Shown here: positions 1 to 14,400 of the stretch, one piece after another
Position numbering within the stretch: the stretch's first letter is position 1
Layout: every line of letters begins with the position of its first letter
NCBI GenBank assembly: GCA_009869945.1
Contig: WIXG01000020.1
Location: 124,001-188,000, forward strand
DNA: 64,000 nucleotides
DNA from: Mesaphorura yosii
Taxonomy: Eukaryota > Arthropoda > Collembola > Poduromorpha > Tullbergiidae
Direction: 5' to 3'
Position numbers and translations under genes: made by a program
The notes under the pieces: generated by a model
What the model was told of the DNA's origin: nothing
Database searches by the model: none
What the model saw: only the letters and a program-made list of their open reading frames with translations

Positions 1-3000
1 TTTCACTGCTTTCGAGCCATTTCGGGTACGTTTGAATGGAATCTATACTCCAATTTCTACTTTGTTATTTTACAATTATTTTCATATTTTTGTGTATGCG
101 TGAGTGCCATCAATGTGAATGGAATGCAGAATTCTATTTGCAAGTCAATTTCAATTCCAACTTAAAAGGCATACCTTCTTGGAATACTAAACTTGTAAAT
201 TCCATTATTTTTGGGATATTTCCGAATGAAGAGTGGAACCTGACTCAAGTATGATAAGAAAATTTTACAAATATAAATTTAAGTTGCTTTATTATTATAT
301 TAAATGCGTTTCACATTTACTTTGCGTAAACACGTGCATTATGAGAGGAGGAAAGGCAAAGGCTCTTCAGGCTGCGACCTTCTTGTCTCAAAGTTCTGTT
401 TCGTAGTCTGCGCTCGTCGACTCTGCTCCGCTAAAGTGTTAAAAGTGTAAAAGTAACACGAGAAACAACTTGAGTGTATTATTCCGTGTAGTACTTGACT
501 GCTATAAATAAGAAAATACCTGTTGCCTCTCCGCAAAGCCTTGTGCCGCTTTTTGAGTTTAAACTCCTCAACTTTGTCTAAGGTGTTTTCTATTTTATAA
601 ACGTTTCATATTTTTTGAGAATCATTTTCTTCAAGAGTTTCCTGCGTTTATGTTACGCGTTTGGCACTAAGGAAATTAATTCGACTGCAATTACGATTTT
701 TAGTGTATATATAGCATTAAATTCATATGAAAAGACAAATCCAATCCCACCTGAAATGCCACAAAAGGGAATCTAGCATCGATATTCGTTTGGCGTGCAG
801 GAGTCAACCAGCGAGGCTCAGAGTCCAGCACTGCTGCGAAGGAAGGAAGCTAACTAGAGAGCTCAGCTCCCGCACGCACCCGAGGGAGATCTCCAACCCG
901 GTTTTTTCTTTCTCTTTTCGCACTTGCCTCCGAACTGTCTAATGCATAGCCACGACAGAGCATCTATCTCCCGGAGCAGCTCTCCCTCACTTTCTCTGCT
1001 AAGTTGGATGGATGGATGGCAGGAATGGATGAATTGTTGGTTGGTGTTCCATTCCATCCGCACGAAGCGGCGGTGGAGTGTGCATGCAGAGAGAAAAGAG
1101 CACGGCTCGCATGAGAACGTAGAATTAGAGAGCAGCAAAAGTTGAGCTGAGCAAGTAATGGTCCTTGCTTGCCATTATCCTGCCTGCCGAACAGGCCGAG
1201 CGTGTGTTTTTCTCTTTTCCTTTCACTGGCTGCCCAACATTATTATATCGTGTACAACGTAATGTATGTGCACATATTCATATTATATTATGTGGGATAC
1301 GAATGGATTCGGATCGATTCTTTCCCAGAACTCATGCCCGAACCGAATAAGTTTTCTTTTCCTATGCACGCACGAGCCGCGCTTGGACGGGAGAGAGTCG
1401 TGAGCGGTACATGCGCCTTTCCTCCAAATAATGACCACTAACATGGCCACCAGTCATTTCCTAACACGCCCTTTCTGCCACTCACCGCACTTTTCTACAA
1501 TTCATGAGTTTCAAAGTTTCATTCGTCTCTCGGCTCAACCTTTCTCCTTTCTTTCACCGTCCTCTGCTCTCGACTCTCCACTCGGCGTACCATTATATAT
1601 CCTATTGTATTCATCTTGAGCATTTTCCTTTCTTTTCCTCAAACCGTTTATCTTTCCTTCCTCCGTCCTCTCCTGTAACACTACGCACATCGGCGAGGAC
1701 CTTCTTTTCCTCAACCTTACATCAGTCGACTCAAAATAAAAGCTATTTTAAATTCCACAGTCCAATTTCTGTCAATCATTTCCAAGAAAGATAAACGAAT
1801 GCAGAATGCAAAATACAAGACGTGTATCTAGCCTAGTTACTACTAATCACTATTCAATGGCAATTGTTACGAATTCATTTTCTTATTCGGAGGAAACTAC
1901 GTGTAGGAATAAACAACGCACGCACATGCAACACGTGTTCCGCGCAGAGGTTTGCAAGATTAAAAAACTTTCAAATTCAAAACACTACTTGGGCCAAGTA
2001 AAGGACGCAGAATGAAAATCTGCGCGCACAAAGAAAGACGAAACGAGCGAGCACATGCCCTCCGGTTTCACAAGTCAGTTTTACTACAAGCAGAATGTAA
2101 ATAAACATGATGGGAGCGGAGAAACTTTTTTCCGCGAATAAAATCTGCACAAAATACTCTTGAGTTGGGGAAACTTTTTCTTAAAACCTAATAATAGACA
2201 TAATAATACCATAAGCATCAGCAGACTAGGGTCCCAGTGCGCGTTGCTTCGGCTTAGCAAGAACCAGTACAGAGAACCAAAGACAGAGTGAACGTATAAA
2301 AGTTATTAATTTCTATTTTCGTTCCTTTTTGTCATACAACTGAGGCAGTCATAAAAACCTTGGCCCTATGCTGAGCAGCTACAATGCTAATTACTGTTTA
2401 TTACGTGTTCATTGTACGGACATACGCCAAGGCGCCATCCCTGCATTAATTGTTCCCCGCCTAAATTAATGCCGAATGCCGGTTCAATTTTCAACTTGGC
2501 ATAAAAACAATGCTGAGCTTCGTACCTGCACTCCTGTAAGATTGGTTTTACATTTAAGAAACCTTAATTAGTTCTTCAAAGACTCATTCATATTTGGCAA
2601 TTGAAGTAACTCCCAACCAACTATCCATGTGATGAGTAGCTGGAGTGGTGACTCAGGATTCACTGGCGTATCATGAAGTTAGTGGCAATATGGCAGCTTA
2701 CCTGAGCGTAGTGTTAAGACTTTGCAGGGAGAGGAGTGATAGATCAAGTTTTTGTGATTAATTGGATGTTGGACTTGACAAAGTTGAATAATAGTAATAA
2801 ATGAGTTTTTATTTCTGGGAGAGGCAGGGAATTACACAGTTTACACGTTGCTGTAAGAGTCTCTGAAATATTGGGTTGGTTTGGTTATTACAACTGTGAC
2901 TGGAACTCTGAGATAGAGAGAGAAAAATTATTTTCTCTCTTTTTCCGAAGTCATTTTGGTCTGCTGAAGTTTGAGTGCTCTCTAAGCGTATACATAATAC

Positions 3001-4347
3001 CATTTTAGTTTAGTCCGTGTGGTTTTATGAATCTCGTGGAAAATGCAACTGCTGTATTCATTGGACAACTGTAAATACGTAGCAGAGGAAAGCGGAGAGA
3101 AAGAGATGGATGGAAAGTCAAGTCGAGTTTCTCGAGTGGGAGAAGCAATAGAAGAAAACTCACAGTGGAGGAGAGAGACTCTTCTCAAATTAAAATTTTA
3201 TCTCAAGAGAACCTCATTTCACAAATATATAAAATGGACTGATGCATTATACTCGTGTGCTTGCACTCCACAACTTTACCGGCTAAAAATACGGACGGGC
3301 AAGTCGATGGAAGGAGAAAGAAAGACCACACGAAAAAGCAAATCCCTTCGTTACGATTTTTCTCTCTTATCCCCAACATTACTGCTTTACTTAGTTAACA
3401 ACTCGTATTTGGTTTGACTACATGAGAGTTAGTTAGTCAAATTCCGCGTGCACGCATTCATTCATTTGCTGGTCTATCTGAGAGCGAGCCTGAATGATGC
3501 ACGAGAAACCGTTTCTTTCTATTTTCTTTATAAATGCTTACATGTCCTTTTCCCTCTTTAAGCTTCTCCTTCAGTGTGTGCATGGTTGGAGGATGTACGA
3601 ATTCCCGAGAAGACCTCTGGGGCTTTATTTTTTACTTTTCACATTTTATTACAGCCAGCTTTCTTCTCATTACTTTCCCCTGGCGAATGCCGACTCAATT
3701 CGTCCTCTCATCATATTGCCTGGAACTTGAGAACCAAATCATCAACTTCATCAAGATGAGAAGGAAAAGATCGAATGGATCCAAAAAAAACTTTCTAATT
3801 TTATTAACACTACCACTGCCTCTCCTCCCCGAATGTGTATTTTGATAATTATTCTGGATTTTATTTCAACGTGTGGTTGCCGGGCAAAGAAAAGTCTGCT
3901 GACAACTTGGAATGTTGATGTGGGTGGCTTTTGGCGGCATGACTCTAATTTGCTCGTAAGCGTATTTAGTGAAAAACCGACTAAGAAACGTAACACCACG
4001 GAAAGGAACATGAGACCATAACCTATCTCACTTTAAAAGACCCATCTTAACTCTTTCTTTCGGTACGTGACATGATAAACGACGGAACTTAATCTCGCAT
4101 TCTGAGGCACTTCCCGCACTCTTTCGCGTACGTGCAGGCGAGAGTGCGTGGTTCTGTTACAAATATTCATAGCTGTACTTAATAATTATAAAAGCAATTT
4201 TAGGCACTGAAAGGATGACTAAGTTCACAAGTTAATAATAAAGTTAGATTATCGTTTTTCCACGCTGCGTCAAAGAAAAGAATCTACAAGTCATCTTCTC
4301 GCATTCAACGCGGCTCAACGCTGCATGGATGGACAACTTTTAAAAAT

Positions 4348-4375
4348 AAAAATGATCATGACGAAGATCATTTTT
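4348..4375. repeat. Perfect 10-bp inverted repeat (hairpin)
   Basis: AAAAATGATC at 4348-4357 is exactly repeated in inverse at 4366-4375, with an 8-base loop. It lies in the gene-free stretch. The stem is too short for a microRNA precursor and no function is implied. Confidence 0.6.
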
Positions 4376-5382
4376 CGCTTCGCTTTCGCTTTTCAACACA
4401 AGAACGATTGAAAAAAAGCATTAAGGACTCGGCTCTCACTCTTTGCATCTCCTCTCCCGGACCTTCAAATGGACACTCGATTGAAAATCATTGACATCTG
4501 AGTGCATGTGTCCAATAAAAATATGATCAACGCAATTGAACTTAAAAATTCCCTTTCCAAACAAACTCTCTGGACCGAAAGCGGACTGGAATGCTTCTCT
4601 CTTCCCATTCCGATTATTCTTTTCAATATTAATGCATCGCACAAAAGGCGAATCGAGTGTGGGTGAGCGAAGGGAAAATGTTGTGAAAGTTGTAAAGAAT
4701 AAACTGACCGAAAAATTCAATCGCTCACGCCTTTCCACTTCTTCCATCAATCTATTGCTGCCAAGTGCGATAGACTGCATAGTTTGCGTCATTTCAAACT
4801 GTACTCGCAGATTTTTATTTACTTCGAATGACCAAATCAAATATATCTTTACCTGCTTTAGGGAATACATAGTTTTCCTTCCTGCCTTCGTGAAATCACA
4901 ATGACTTGAGACTATTCTTTTGCTGCATAGAAATATGCGAAGCAGTGCAAACTTCACACTCACGACATCGATTCGGTGTGGCTAGGAACTGTGTGGGTGG
5001 GTCAAGTCACTGAACACCAACTACGAGCCTAATGCATTGTGCAGACCATAGCTGTCTTCCGATTTTGCGAATTTTGTCCAACAAAATATTAATTTCTGGG
5101 TGTGCGTCTGCTAAATGGTGCGCAAATAAGCGCTCGACTAAATTAAGAGGTTACTCGTGTGCAAAATTGCTATCTGTACGAGGACACTTGAGGTTCCCTT
5201 TAGTGCGGCCCTGGAGACCGAGCGATAAGAACTGAAGTGTGGTTCCTTCCGTCTCAATCTGATTATGCACAGACGTTCCTATCCATGGAGATTAGGAGCT
5301 GGTAGGCATTAACATAATGTTTACAATGATGATATTCTATTCATCCATCACCTTCCCATCTGCAGCGACCGGTAGTAGCTCC

Positions 5383-5422
5383 GCATTGTTGGGCGAAGGC
5401 ACCAGCTAGGCCCCAACAATGC
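5383..5422. repeat. Perfect 11-bp inverted repeat with 18-base loop
   Basis: GCATTGTTGGG at 5383-5393 pairs perfectly with its inverse complement at 5412-5422. Pairing does not continue outward, so the hairpin is shorter than a typical pre-microRNA. It may be a structured RNA element, a protein-binding dyad or chance. Confidence 0.6.
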
Positions 5423-8400
5423 ACGTCTAATTTCGGTAGGCTGCACTTCTCATCCCGTGATATTATAATAATATGCTAATACGCGTTTCTTTTTTAAAAG
5501 TGAGAGTCCCTTAACTTATCTCAAAGAGTTGCATGCAGCCAGTAGCCAACAATGAACGGGCACATTGAATTTGAATTGAATTTCTTTCGCTTCCTTCTCG
5601 ACACAGCAGCATGAATAATGTTATGTAAATGTGGAAAAAGGTAATGGGGATAATGGGAACCTTGCTGTGCTACTCGCCACTATTCAAGGGTATGAATCAA
5701 AGGAAAAGGGTTGAGAGAGCGCATTTATCATCCGCATTTTAATTTAACGGTATTGTGCTGGTACAGGGTCCCTTCAAGCGTCACACCAAACACTCTGTTC
5801 TTATTACCGAAAATGTAATAAGACGTGGATGAACTCGGGGATTCGAAAATTACACGTACGAAACTACGAGTGGCTCAATCGGAGATAGGAGCCTTATCTC
5901 CAATTGCACCTTTCCTGAGAGGGATTCATATTTATGTCTTGGCTCTTTTCATACTCAAATGAGAGTTCGCATATTTAACCGAATGAAAGGTGGTAGCGCC
6001 GTAGAATTTGGCACACTGACGCGGGACCCTTGCTTACCATATTTTAATTTTGTAATAAATAGAAAGGATAAAAGCGGTAAAGGGTTACTTTTTTATCATA
6101 ATTTTTTTCTGGCACCTTTGAACGAGCCTCTGTTGCTCTTCATATGATCATCTAAGCATACAAACCAACATAGCACTCAAAAATAACAGGAAGAGGATTC
6201 GGCGTCCAGGAAACGGGCAGAATCACGTCCAGCATTGGACACCCCTTTAGCTCACGTCCTCATTCTATTTTGTTTGAATTTCAAAGCTCTGGAACCTTTA
6301 ACTCATATAAAGGGCTGTATTTTATTTACAGTTTGCAGTTAAATATGTCTCATTTGAATTTTTAACATAAATTGAATGTGAAATGGCGACGTTTCAATTT
6401 TTTATGGGAGGAATTAAAACAGGCATCGCTCCTGTTGCACCTGGATCGTCTTGAATGAATGAGTGAGTCAGAGCACAAGCCGGCATTACTCATTAACATA
6501 TTGCATTGCATCGCATTCGAATGACGGCGTTGTTTATCGAACTGATGATCTGTCTGCTAGACTTAATCTGTGTTTACATCTCCTACCAATAGCCTCTACT
6601 TGCGGCTGTTGGCACGCAAGAGACTTGGCTTGTGGATGTGCTTCAAGGTACTTCAACTACCATCGAACGGCTGTGTTGTCGAAAATTCCAAGTACGCGGG
6701 TTAACTAAGTAAAATCTGGAACTGGGCTTTGCAGCACAAAGGCGCGTGCAAAAAAGAGTTTGGAGTTAACCTAAAGTTCGTGACGACTATCAAAAGTTTA
6801 TGCAAAATGTTCTACTTCAATACCCAATCAATTCATGTGCCCAATTTGCAACTATCAAAATTTTTGCAAATTAACGCAGATTGACCTCTTCGTATCAGCA
6901 ATCTTTGTGTAATATATCACCAGACTCTGGTTTGAGTAGGGGCTTGCATGTCGGAACCTAGATTCTTACTCATCCTGCAATAAGGCGCCACATCACAGCA
7001 TCATTGTGTTGGTCGTTGGTGATGCTTCTCATTCTTCTTCGTTAAAGTTACGGGATAATTTATTTGAAGGTGTTGTATTGTGGCACAAAGTCCCTCTCAC
7101 ACATGCTTTGCGATGCGACTTTCCAGGATGACGGCGAGCCTGCCAGATTTTTCTCTTGATTTTTCATTCGGTGGCTGCGAAGAGTAAAGAGTTGAATGAG
7201 TCTGCTGCACCCATTAATAAAGAGACCCTTAAAATTGTAAAGATTTTAATTCATATTGCCGGCCTGAGAATAAAAGTGTGTGCACCCTTTCTCGCATCTT
7301 CCGGGTTTTGATTTTAAAATGAAGCACCACCATTTATTTGTAAAGTCATCACAAAAGTGCAATATAAAAAAGGTCATCAATTTTATCACGTACGATCAAA
7401 ATTCCTTTCCCAGCCTTTTCCGTGCTCTGGGCCTTTAGACACAAACTTCTATTTTTTACCATTTGACATAGACATAAAACAGGACACCCATTACGTGCAG
7501 AAATCCTAAATAAAGGCCAGGTCGATTCAATTGTAATCGATGGTTTCGAGTACACACCGACCAACTGCTTCGATCCATGTCGTCCTAACCGCATCAGTCT
7601 TATAATTGGACTCAAACCACGTTAAGTTGAGGTCCTGTTTAGACCATCGGGTCAAAATTCGGAACATTTCCTACGGCAGAATATCGCAGAAATTTTGTAA
7701 TGATTTGAGTGAAAAGTTTACTTTCGGTCGGAGAAAAATTTCTAAGGGACGGAAAAGTTGGAGAGTGTCATTCGTGTCATCTGTCAGGTTATGTCGGGGG
7801 AAGATGCGATTGCACGCGCGGCAGTGAAAGTGATACATCTTTATTAAAGCACATCGTTTGACTTCCCCATTCAACTCCGATGCCGTCCACTGCCAAGAAT
7901 GAAAACGTGGGCCGTCATTGGCCGTGCCTATGGTTGTGTGCTTTGGTGTTTTGCTTCATATTGCATTGGTGAGTTGATCTCATTCATTTATGAATGTATT
8001 TGTGTTCCATTTTTATTGCTGCAAGTGAATTTGTTTTATGAAAGATTTTTATTTTCATGATTTCTTTCACTTGGCACAATTGGCAGTGAGCCGGCAAGCC
8101 CAAAGCGCATTTCATTCTTGTACTTCAACTGGAAAAATGCAAACCTGTCTTTCCTGTAAGGACAGAAAGAGGGAAGAGCAGCACGAAGTGGTCAGTCAGC
8201 TTCTGGCGCGATGGTCAGCAACTGTAAAACCGATGCACGCCGTATACATGTCATAATGCGATATCGTGATTGTGATTGAGCGCTTTGAAGATGGGTGTTA
8301 AATTGTAACTGACACCGGAGTGTGCGTTTGCGGGTAGTACAGTTGAAGAAAAGCAAAAATGAAACAGGTTTTACGAAATGTGGTAGGAAAATCGAGAGAA

Positions 8401-11400
8401 CAAGTTCGCGGTGCATTTTTGTTGCATTCTAATAAAATGCTTGAAACCACGCTGAACGAACGCACTCGTGGAATTGGAAAAGTGGTTATCAGAGTCAGCA
8501 AATTAGTTTTTTCTTGACACGCAGAAATAAAAATGTGCAACTGCCTAATATCAAATCAATCCTGGTGCCCAGTGCCGCTTTCGCATTGTAACTCGTACTT
8601 TTATACTGCGTGGCTTGTCCATTCAGAACTGATCGCCCTGGACAAGCAATCAATGCGGACTGTTAATTGGCATCATGCTTTTATGACGCCCACTTTAAAT
8701 TTAGTTGTTCAGTGGATGACTTGAAATCTGAAGTAGAAGGTAGCATTATGGGCACTAAACAAGGGCATAAATTGAATTAAAAGCAAAACGAAGAAACTAA
8801 GTCACCTACTTTCGTCTATTTAATTGTTTCTGCGGAATTAATGAAATACGGATTTACAAAAAGATACTTCATATTTTGTTTGTTTAGTGGATGCGAAGTT
8901 TTATACGAGCGCGGTACAAGTCTTTCTGCAATAAGATCATTAATTCATAACTGCGGGCGATCAAAATACACGAAGCTAATACAAAAAGACATGTGATCAT
9001 CGCGTATCGCGTTCCACATTCAGTAAACATGGAATAGAAAACTCAAAATCCCGGATTTTCCAGAATTTAATCAATTACTGTTAATGGAGACCCGTGTAGG
9101 CAGTTGGACTTGCTCATAAACAGGGAGCAACAAATGACAGTGATGGGAAACTGGTGGGAGTTCTGTTTGGGTTCATCCCCCAAAATGAGAAACGAAACAC
9201 AATACAATCCAACTTATATTATGACTACTTTTATTATTGAGATCCCGTCCAAGCAACAAAAAATATCTGCTTGGCCCTAAGTGCAAGGTCCATTTTTCCT
9301 TTCCAACAAAAACGAGTTTTAAGGTTATTTTGGGGGTTCCTCCCTCAATGCGAATACGCGGCGTGGGTTTCATTTGTCCGAGTTGTAGCAATTATTGCTT
9401 TTGGATTAAACCCTGTCCAGAACACAAGCCAAAAGGTGCACAGCCATTCCGGGCTTCTCAAGTTTTGTGACTAAATTGGACAAGTGAAGGGATAACGAAA
9501 CAAACGAGGTTCGCCTTTTCTGAAAATGCTCCTTGTCCACTTTTGCCTATTCAGCACTTTCTAAATTTGATGACACTTGACTTTCTGGCAACACAGGAGT
9601 GGAGTAGGCAACTTTTTTCATTCATGCAGAAAAGCTTATGGTGGCATTTATGTGATAGATGAGCTTCAGTTCTTAACTGCAGCAGTAAGCCCTTCCAGCG
9701 GAGGGATTGTACGGGTCCAAAAATGTGCGATGGAATGTTATCTCAGTCGCAGATATTGGTTTGTGAAAGAAGCCTATCATTGTCAAATGGTCTTCGTTTC
9801 ATTCGTCCACGAATCTCGAATAAAGGGACATTGACGAGGGAAGTAAGCATAGAAGAGACACTGCACTTCTTTGCTCAAACTCAGGCGTGCCACAGCGAAA
9901 AAAGGATGCGGAGGAAATGTACATGTTTTTTATAATTCCACAATTCAAGAGTTGCACGATTGACATGCGCGGAATTGATTTAGGAGATTATCCCTGCTGG
10001 CCGTATGCATTTGGAGTTGTGCTCCAATGTTGGGATGAATACCTCGCCCAAACACAGAAACCGATATCAACTCCACATTTGACTTCCGAAGGCACTTTTT
10101 TAGAAGTCACTGAGAGATTATTTACTTCATCCTCGTCTCTCATTAATTCAATTTCTATAAAGAAATTGGGTATAGAGGATTAGCTTAAAAGAATTCGACC
10201 AATGCGTTATATTGATATTAGTTATTAGTGTGCAGACGTTTTCGCAGCTATAAATTTTGGTCAGCTAGGAATGGATTGGACTTCAATTTTTTAAAATTTA
10301 AATTTAAAATTAATCCTTCGTCGTCCGAGTTTTGGGAAAACAGGAGCCCATTCGACTCATTTACCGTAAACTTCGTGACCAGTCATGTTTTTTTTTATAA
10401 AATCAATAGAAACGAGAGTACTGCCCGTGTCGAGTTTGCGGTGCATGGAGGGAAAAATGTTCTGCGCTTACCGTCTTCCCAAGCTACAAGCCAGAATCAT
10501 GCTATCTATATCCGGATATGTGCTGCACTGTCCAGTTTTGTTTGGGAAAGGGTTAGTTTAATGGCATAATAGTAATGGCAATTTTTGGCAATAACCACCA
10601 GTAAGAAAGGCCAATTCCATGAAAAATGTCCATGCCATTAACTTCCTCTCCCCTTCCTCGTTCGGGCGTCCAACAAAGGACACGATTTTCTCCAACATTT
10701 CCCCCTGGCCGTCATGTCTTGAGTTTCCTTGAGAGAAAATAATACAATAAAAGTGCACGATTGGACATTACATTACAACGACCGGTCTGTCTTCTTTTTC
10801 CCATTTTACTATGGCCATTACTTATTTAGGGGAGGAAACACGAGAAAGAAAGAAGTTTGGTGTAATATATTTTATTCTCTCTTGGCATTTCACATTGCAT
10901 TATTATTGCCCTAAACGTCAGTCCGTCAGACCAGTCAGGGTCTCCTGATACTTTAAAATGCAAAGACAAAAATGGAGAAACTGCCCAAGCCAGGACTTAT
11001 CACTTGCAGCAAGCTTTTCAGTTTTCCCTTGTGAATTCATAATGTGGCATGTTCCTGGACGTGTCTGCATTTTATGTGCACTTGAAAAGGAAAATTCCGG
11101 ATTTAAGCGAATGGACAGAGCCAGTCGCCGCGATACCGCGCCGGAGCAGTGTTTCTTTTTCGAAAATGCATTTGCTCCTAATATAAACAAAGTAATTTCT
11201 ATTTTCAAAACTCTTCCTCTCTCTGCGCTATTTAATTGCTGCATTTAACCATAGTTCGGTATTCTCCTTGCTCAACGGTAATGTTCACATTCTCCCGAGA
11301 TCAAAAATACAACATTTTGTGCTCTAAATATATGCACATATTTTAAAGAAACTGTGCTACTTTCATTGATCCTCTGCAAATATTCACGATAAACGTTTTC

Positions 11401-14400
11401 GGTTCATGCAAACCTTTTAAGGTGTTCCGTACTTCTGTTATACATGTCGGTAAGTTTCCCATTGTAAGTCACGTATTTCTTTTCAGGTGCCCAGAACACA
11501 GGAAACTGTCCACTTGGAATCGAGACTCACAAACACAATCTTTAAACATCCGGATTTTCCGGACTGATCATTGCATTTCCTCCTCCTACAATTCATGCTC
11601 GGCTGCCAAAGTTGTGGCTTAAGGCAAGGATCTTTTTTACCTTCCTGGCTCCTCATTTTGAGTACAACAAAGAAATCTGCATTTATTAATGGGCTCCGGT
11701 GTCCTGCATTCTGAACACCTTTGCTGCAAACTTTTCATTGAAAGAATTTCTTATTATAATAATCAGCACGGTGCTCGCCCGGATCCCCGATCGATATCAG
11801 CGTGCATAATACAATAATGTATCATTGAATTATTATTATGTGAGTTCCTACAGCTGGACAGGAGGGCAGAGAAACTCCTTTGATGCCTGATGGCATTTTA
11901 TAGTGTAATGCTGATCCAAAGAGAAAAGCTGACATAAAGAAATTCATTCCAGCCGTGCATCTGCATATTCCGTGGCCCATATTGTTAACCTTTGCAACTC
12001 GTTCTTTCTTGTCGACTGCGAGTAAGCAATGACAGCATTGTGCGTGAGCAGAAGGACACTCTGCACGAGCTGGCTATAATTTTATATGAAAATTAACAGA
12101 AAGGATTCCTTCGGGATATTATAATATGAATGGAATAAATTGAACCGAATGTATACAATTTTTAACCGTCAAGTCTGAAAGCACGCCTAAACTAATCTCT
12201 TTGCAGACACAATGCAGGAAGGTTCGTGCCATTCAGGAAGGTACGCGTGTACCTTGCACACATTGCATTGGGCACCTACCGTAAAAAATAATGTGACAAC
12301 TTGCCCCGTCTCCCTGGTCTTCCGTGTCTCGCTTCGGCCAGCATGCCGTGGCGTGCTGATTATGAGATTCAAATGTCCAGGAACAGATTTCGTATTCAAA
12401 TAGCGCATTATAAATGCTGAGGCTGCAATAATGAAGCCTGAATGGCTACGGGTCTAATCTCCAAACGTGGACGAAACAAAAGGCGAGTCCGTAATTCTAT
12501 AACCCTTTTCCCTCTGCCCCGTGAATAATGCGCGGTGGAGCACGTCTCTTCCCGATGAAACGACAGGAATATATGGTACGGGAGAGAAAAAGAGGGAAAA
12601 GATGGATGAAAATCGATAAAATTATTTCGGCCATGTCCATAAAATATCCAATGGCATACTCATTATTTTACTGGTAATGGTAACAGCAGAAAGACCACTC
12701 CGCCGTTCAACAAGCAGCGAGTTTCTCATCTTTCTCCCTAATTTGGTTCATTTTACATGCTAATCATGTAATACTGTTGCTGCCCGTACGCACAACCGGC
12801 ATGGCCGGGAAGTACATGGCCGCGACTGAGTTGAACATACTTATTTTGTGATTTACAGGAAGAGGAAAAACGAGTGGGCAGCCAACCATTAGACGACGTT
12901 CAAGAAGTCAGCATGCATTGTAGCTCTAATTATGAATGGAAAATCAGCGCACACGTATCGAATGTTCCTGCTCGACGGTATTTCGTTTCATTTCCAAAAC
13001 AAACAGCAGACTTCGCCTGTATATTCCAGGTTTACCTGCATGCATCGAAAATTATTCGTCGACTTTTATGTATTTCCTTGCTTCCAACATTTTGAAGGCT
13101 CGGGTTGTTAGTCCGACCCGGACTCTAGATTAATAATAGAAATGATCGTTGAAGCGCAGCTAGTGCTCCTTAATTACTAATTGCTTCCAAGGAAAAACGT
13201 CAATGGGATAATTGTGTCTGTTTTGTTTCCAGATATTGGAACCAAACAAATTAAATTTATTGCGCGAATCCGATGCTCGTTCCGTTGCCCGTTCCATTTT
13301 CAAGCTTCTCGAACTATTATGAAATGTGCAGTACGAAGAGAGCCGGCGATAGTCAATTCCACTAAAAGTCGTCGGAATCAAAGAAAGCATGACGATACCC
13401 TGGAAATAATGACCTTTGACGTGGAAAGAGGAAGCGTAAAAAATCAAACACTTAATTTAGACAAGTGTCTGATGAGCAGCGGAGGTAAGAGGCGCAGAGC
13501 GCAGTAAAAGGAAGGAGCGCTCCCGATGCGATGATACGCGAAATGAAGAGCATAAAAAATGCAATCCTTCTTTGTTATTCATTTTCTTTTAAGGACACCC
13601 CGTGAAGAAATCCCTTCCCTTTGTGTTGGAACGGTCTTAAAACACAGTTTGATTCCAGGCGCCTTTCATTCTGATCTGTCGAACGCACTTCCAAATAAAA
13701 GGCAACTATAAAAAGAAACTGGAATATAATAATGTTCCACTGCCGAGCTGCTGCGCCTTTAATAATAATATATTTCAAATTGGAATCTTTCTTTGCACGG
13801 TTGTAAAGGACGAGTAAAGCTTCGGCGTGTACTTACTTGCCTTTTTAACAAGAAAGCCCATAATTCAGCGAGTGACAGACTGAGTCTTTATTTAACAGAG
13901 AGAAAGCGAAAGGACGGAGGAGCCAGACAGCCAGATCCCAGCCTGGCGTGAGATGTACTCTCCAAAGGGATGAAGAATCAAGTAATTCCTTATCAATCCT
14001 TCGACGTGGCTCTTCCGAATTTATTTTTTCTACCTTATCATCATCCGTAACCCTTTCTTTCGCACGCTTCCAATAAAACCAATGCAATACCTTCCATCAT
14101 TCGCTCCCAACATACTCGGCAGGCACTCTGTGGCATTCTTTTGCTCTTATTGTGTTGCTCAATTCCACATATTAAAAACTCTTCACGAGTCGCTCGCCTA
14201 GTCTTTTCTCAAATCTACTGGTAACGGTAATGCAGGACAAATATTGGAGACGCGTAACATTTTTTGTAATGCTATTAAGCCCAGCGATGCGCTTTAAAGG
14301 GATTCTGACACAGTGCAAAAAGGAGTTGAATTTTAAAGCATTATGAGCTTCCTTGCGTTATACTTTGATAAAAATATAATATATTTTATTAATACTCGAT

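Noticed and set aside
4436..4963. A 175-codon minus frame
   Set aside because: It overlaps a 122-codon plus frame, shows no motif and has no partner exons in phase.
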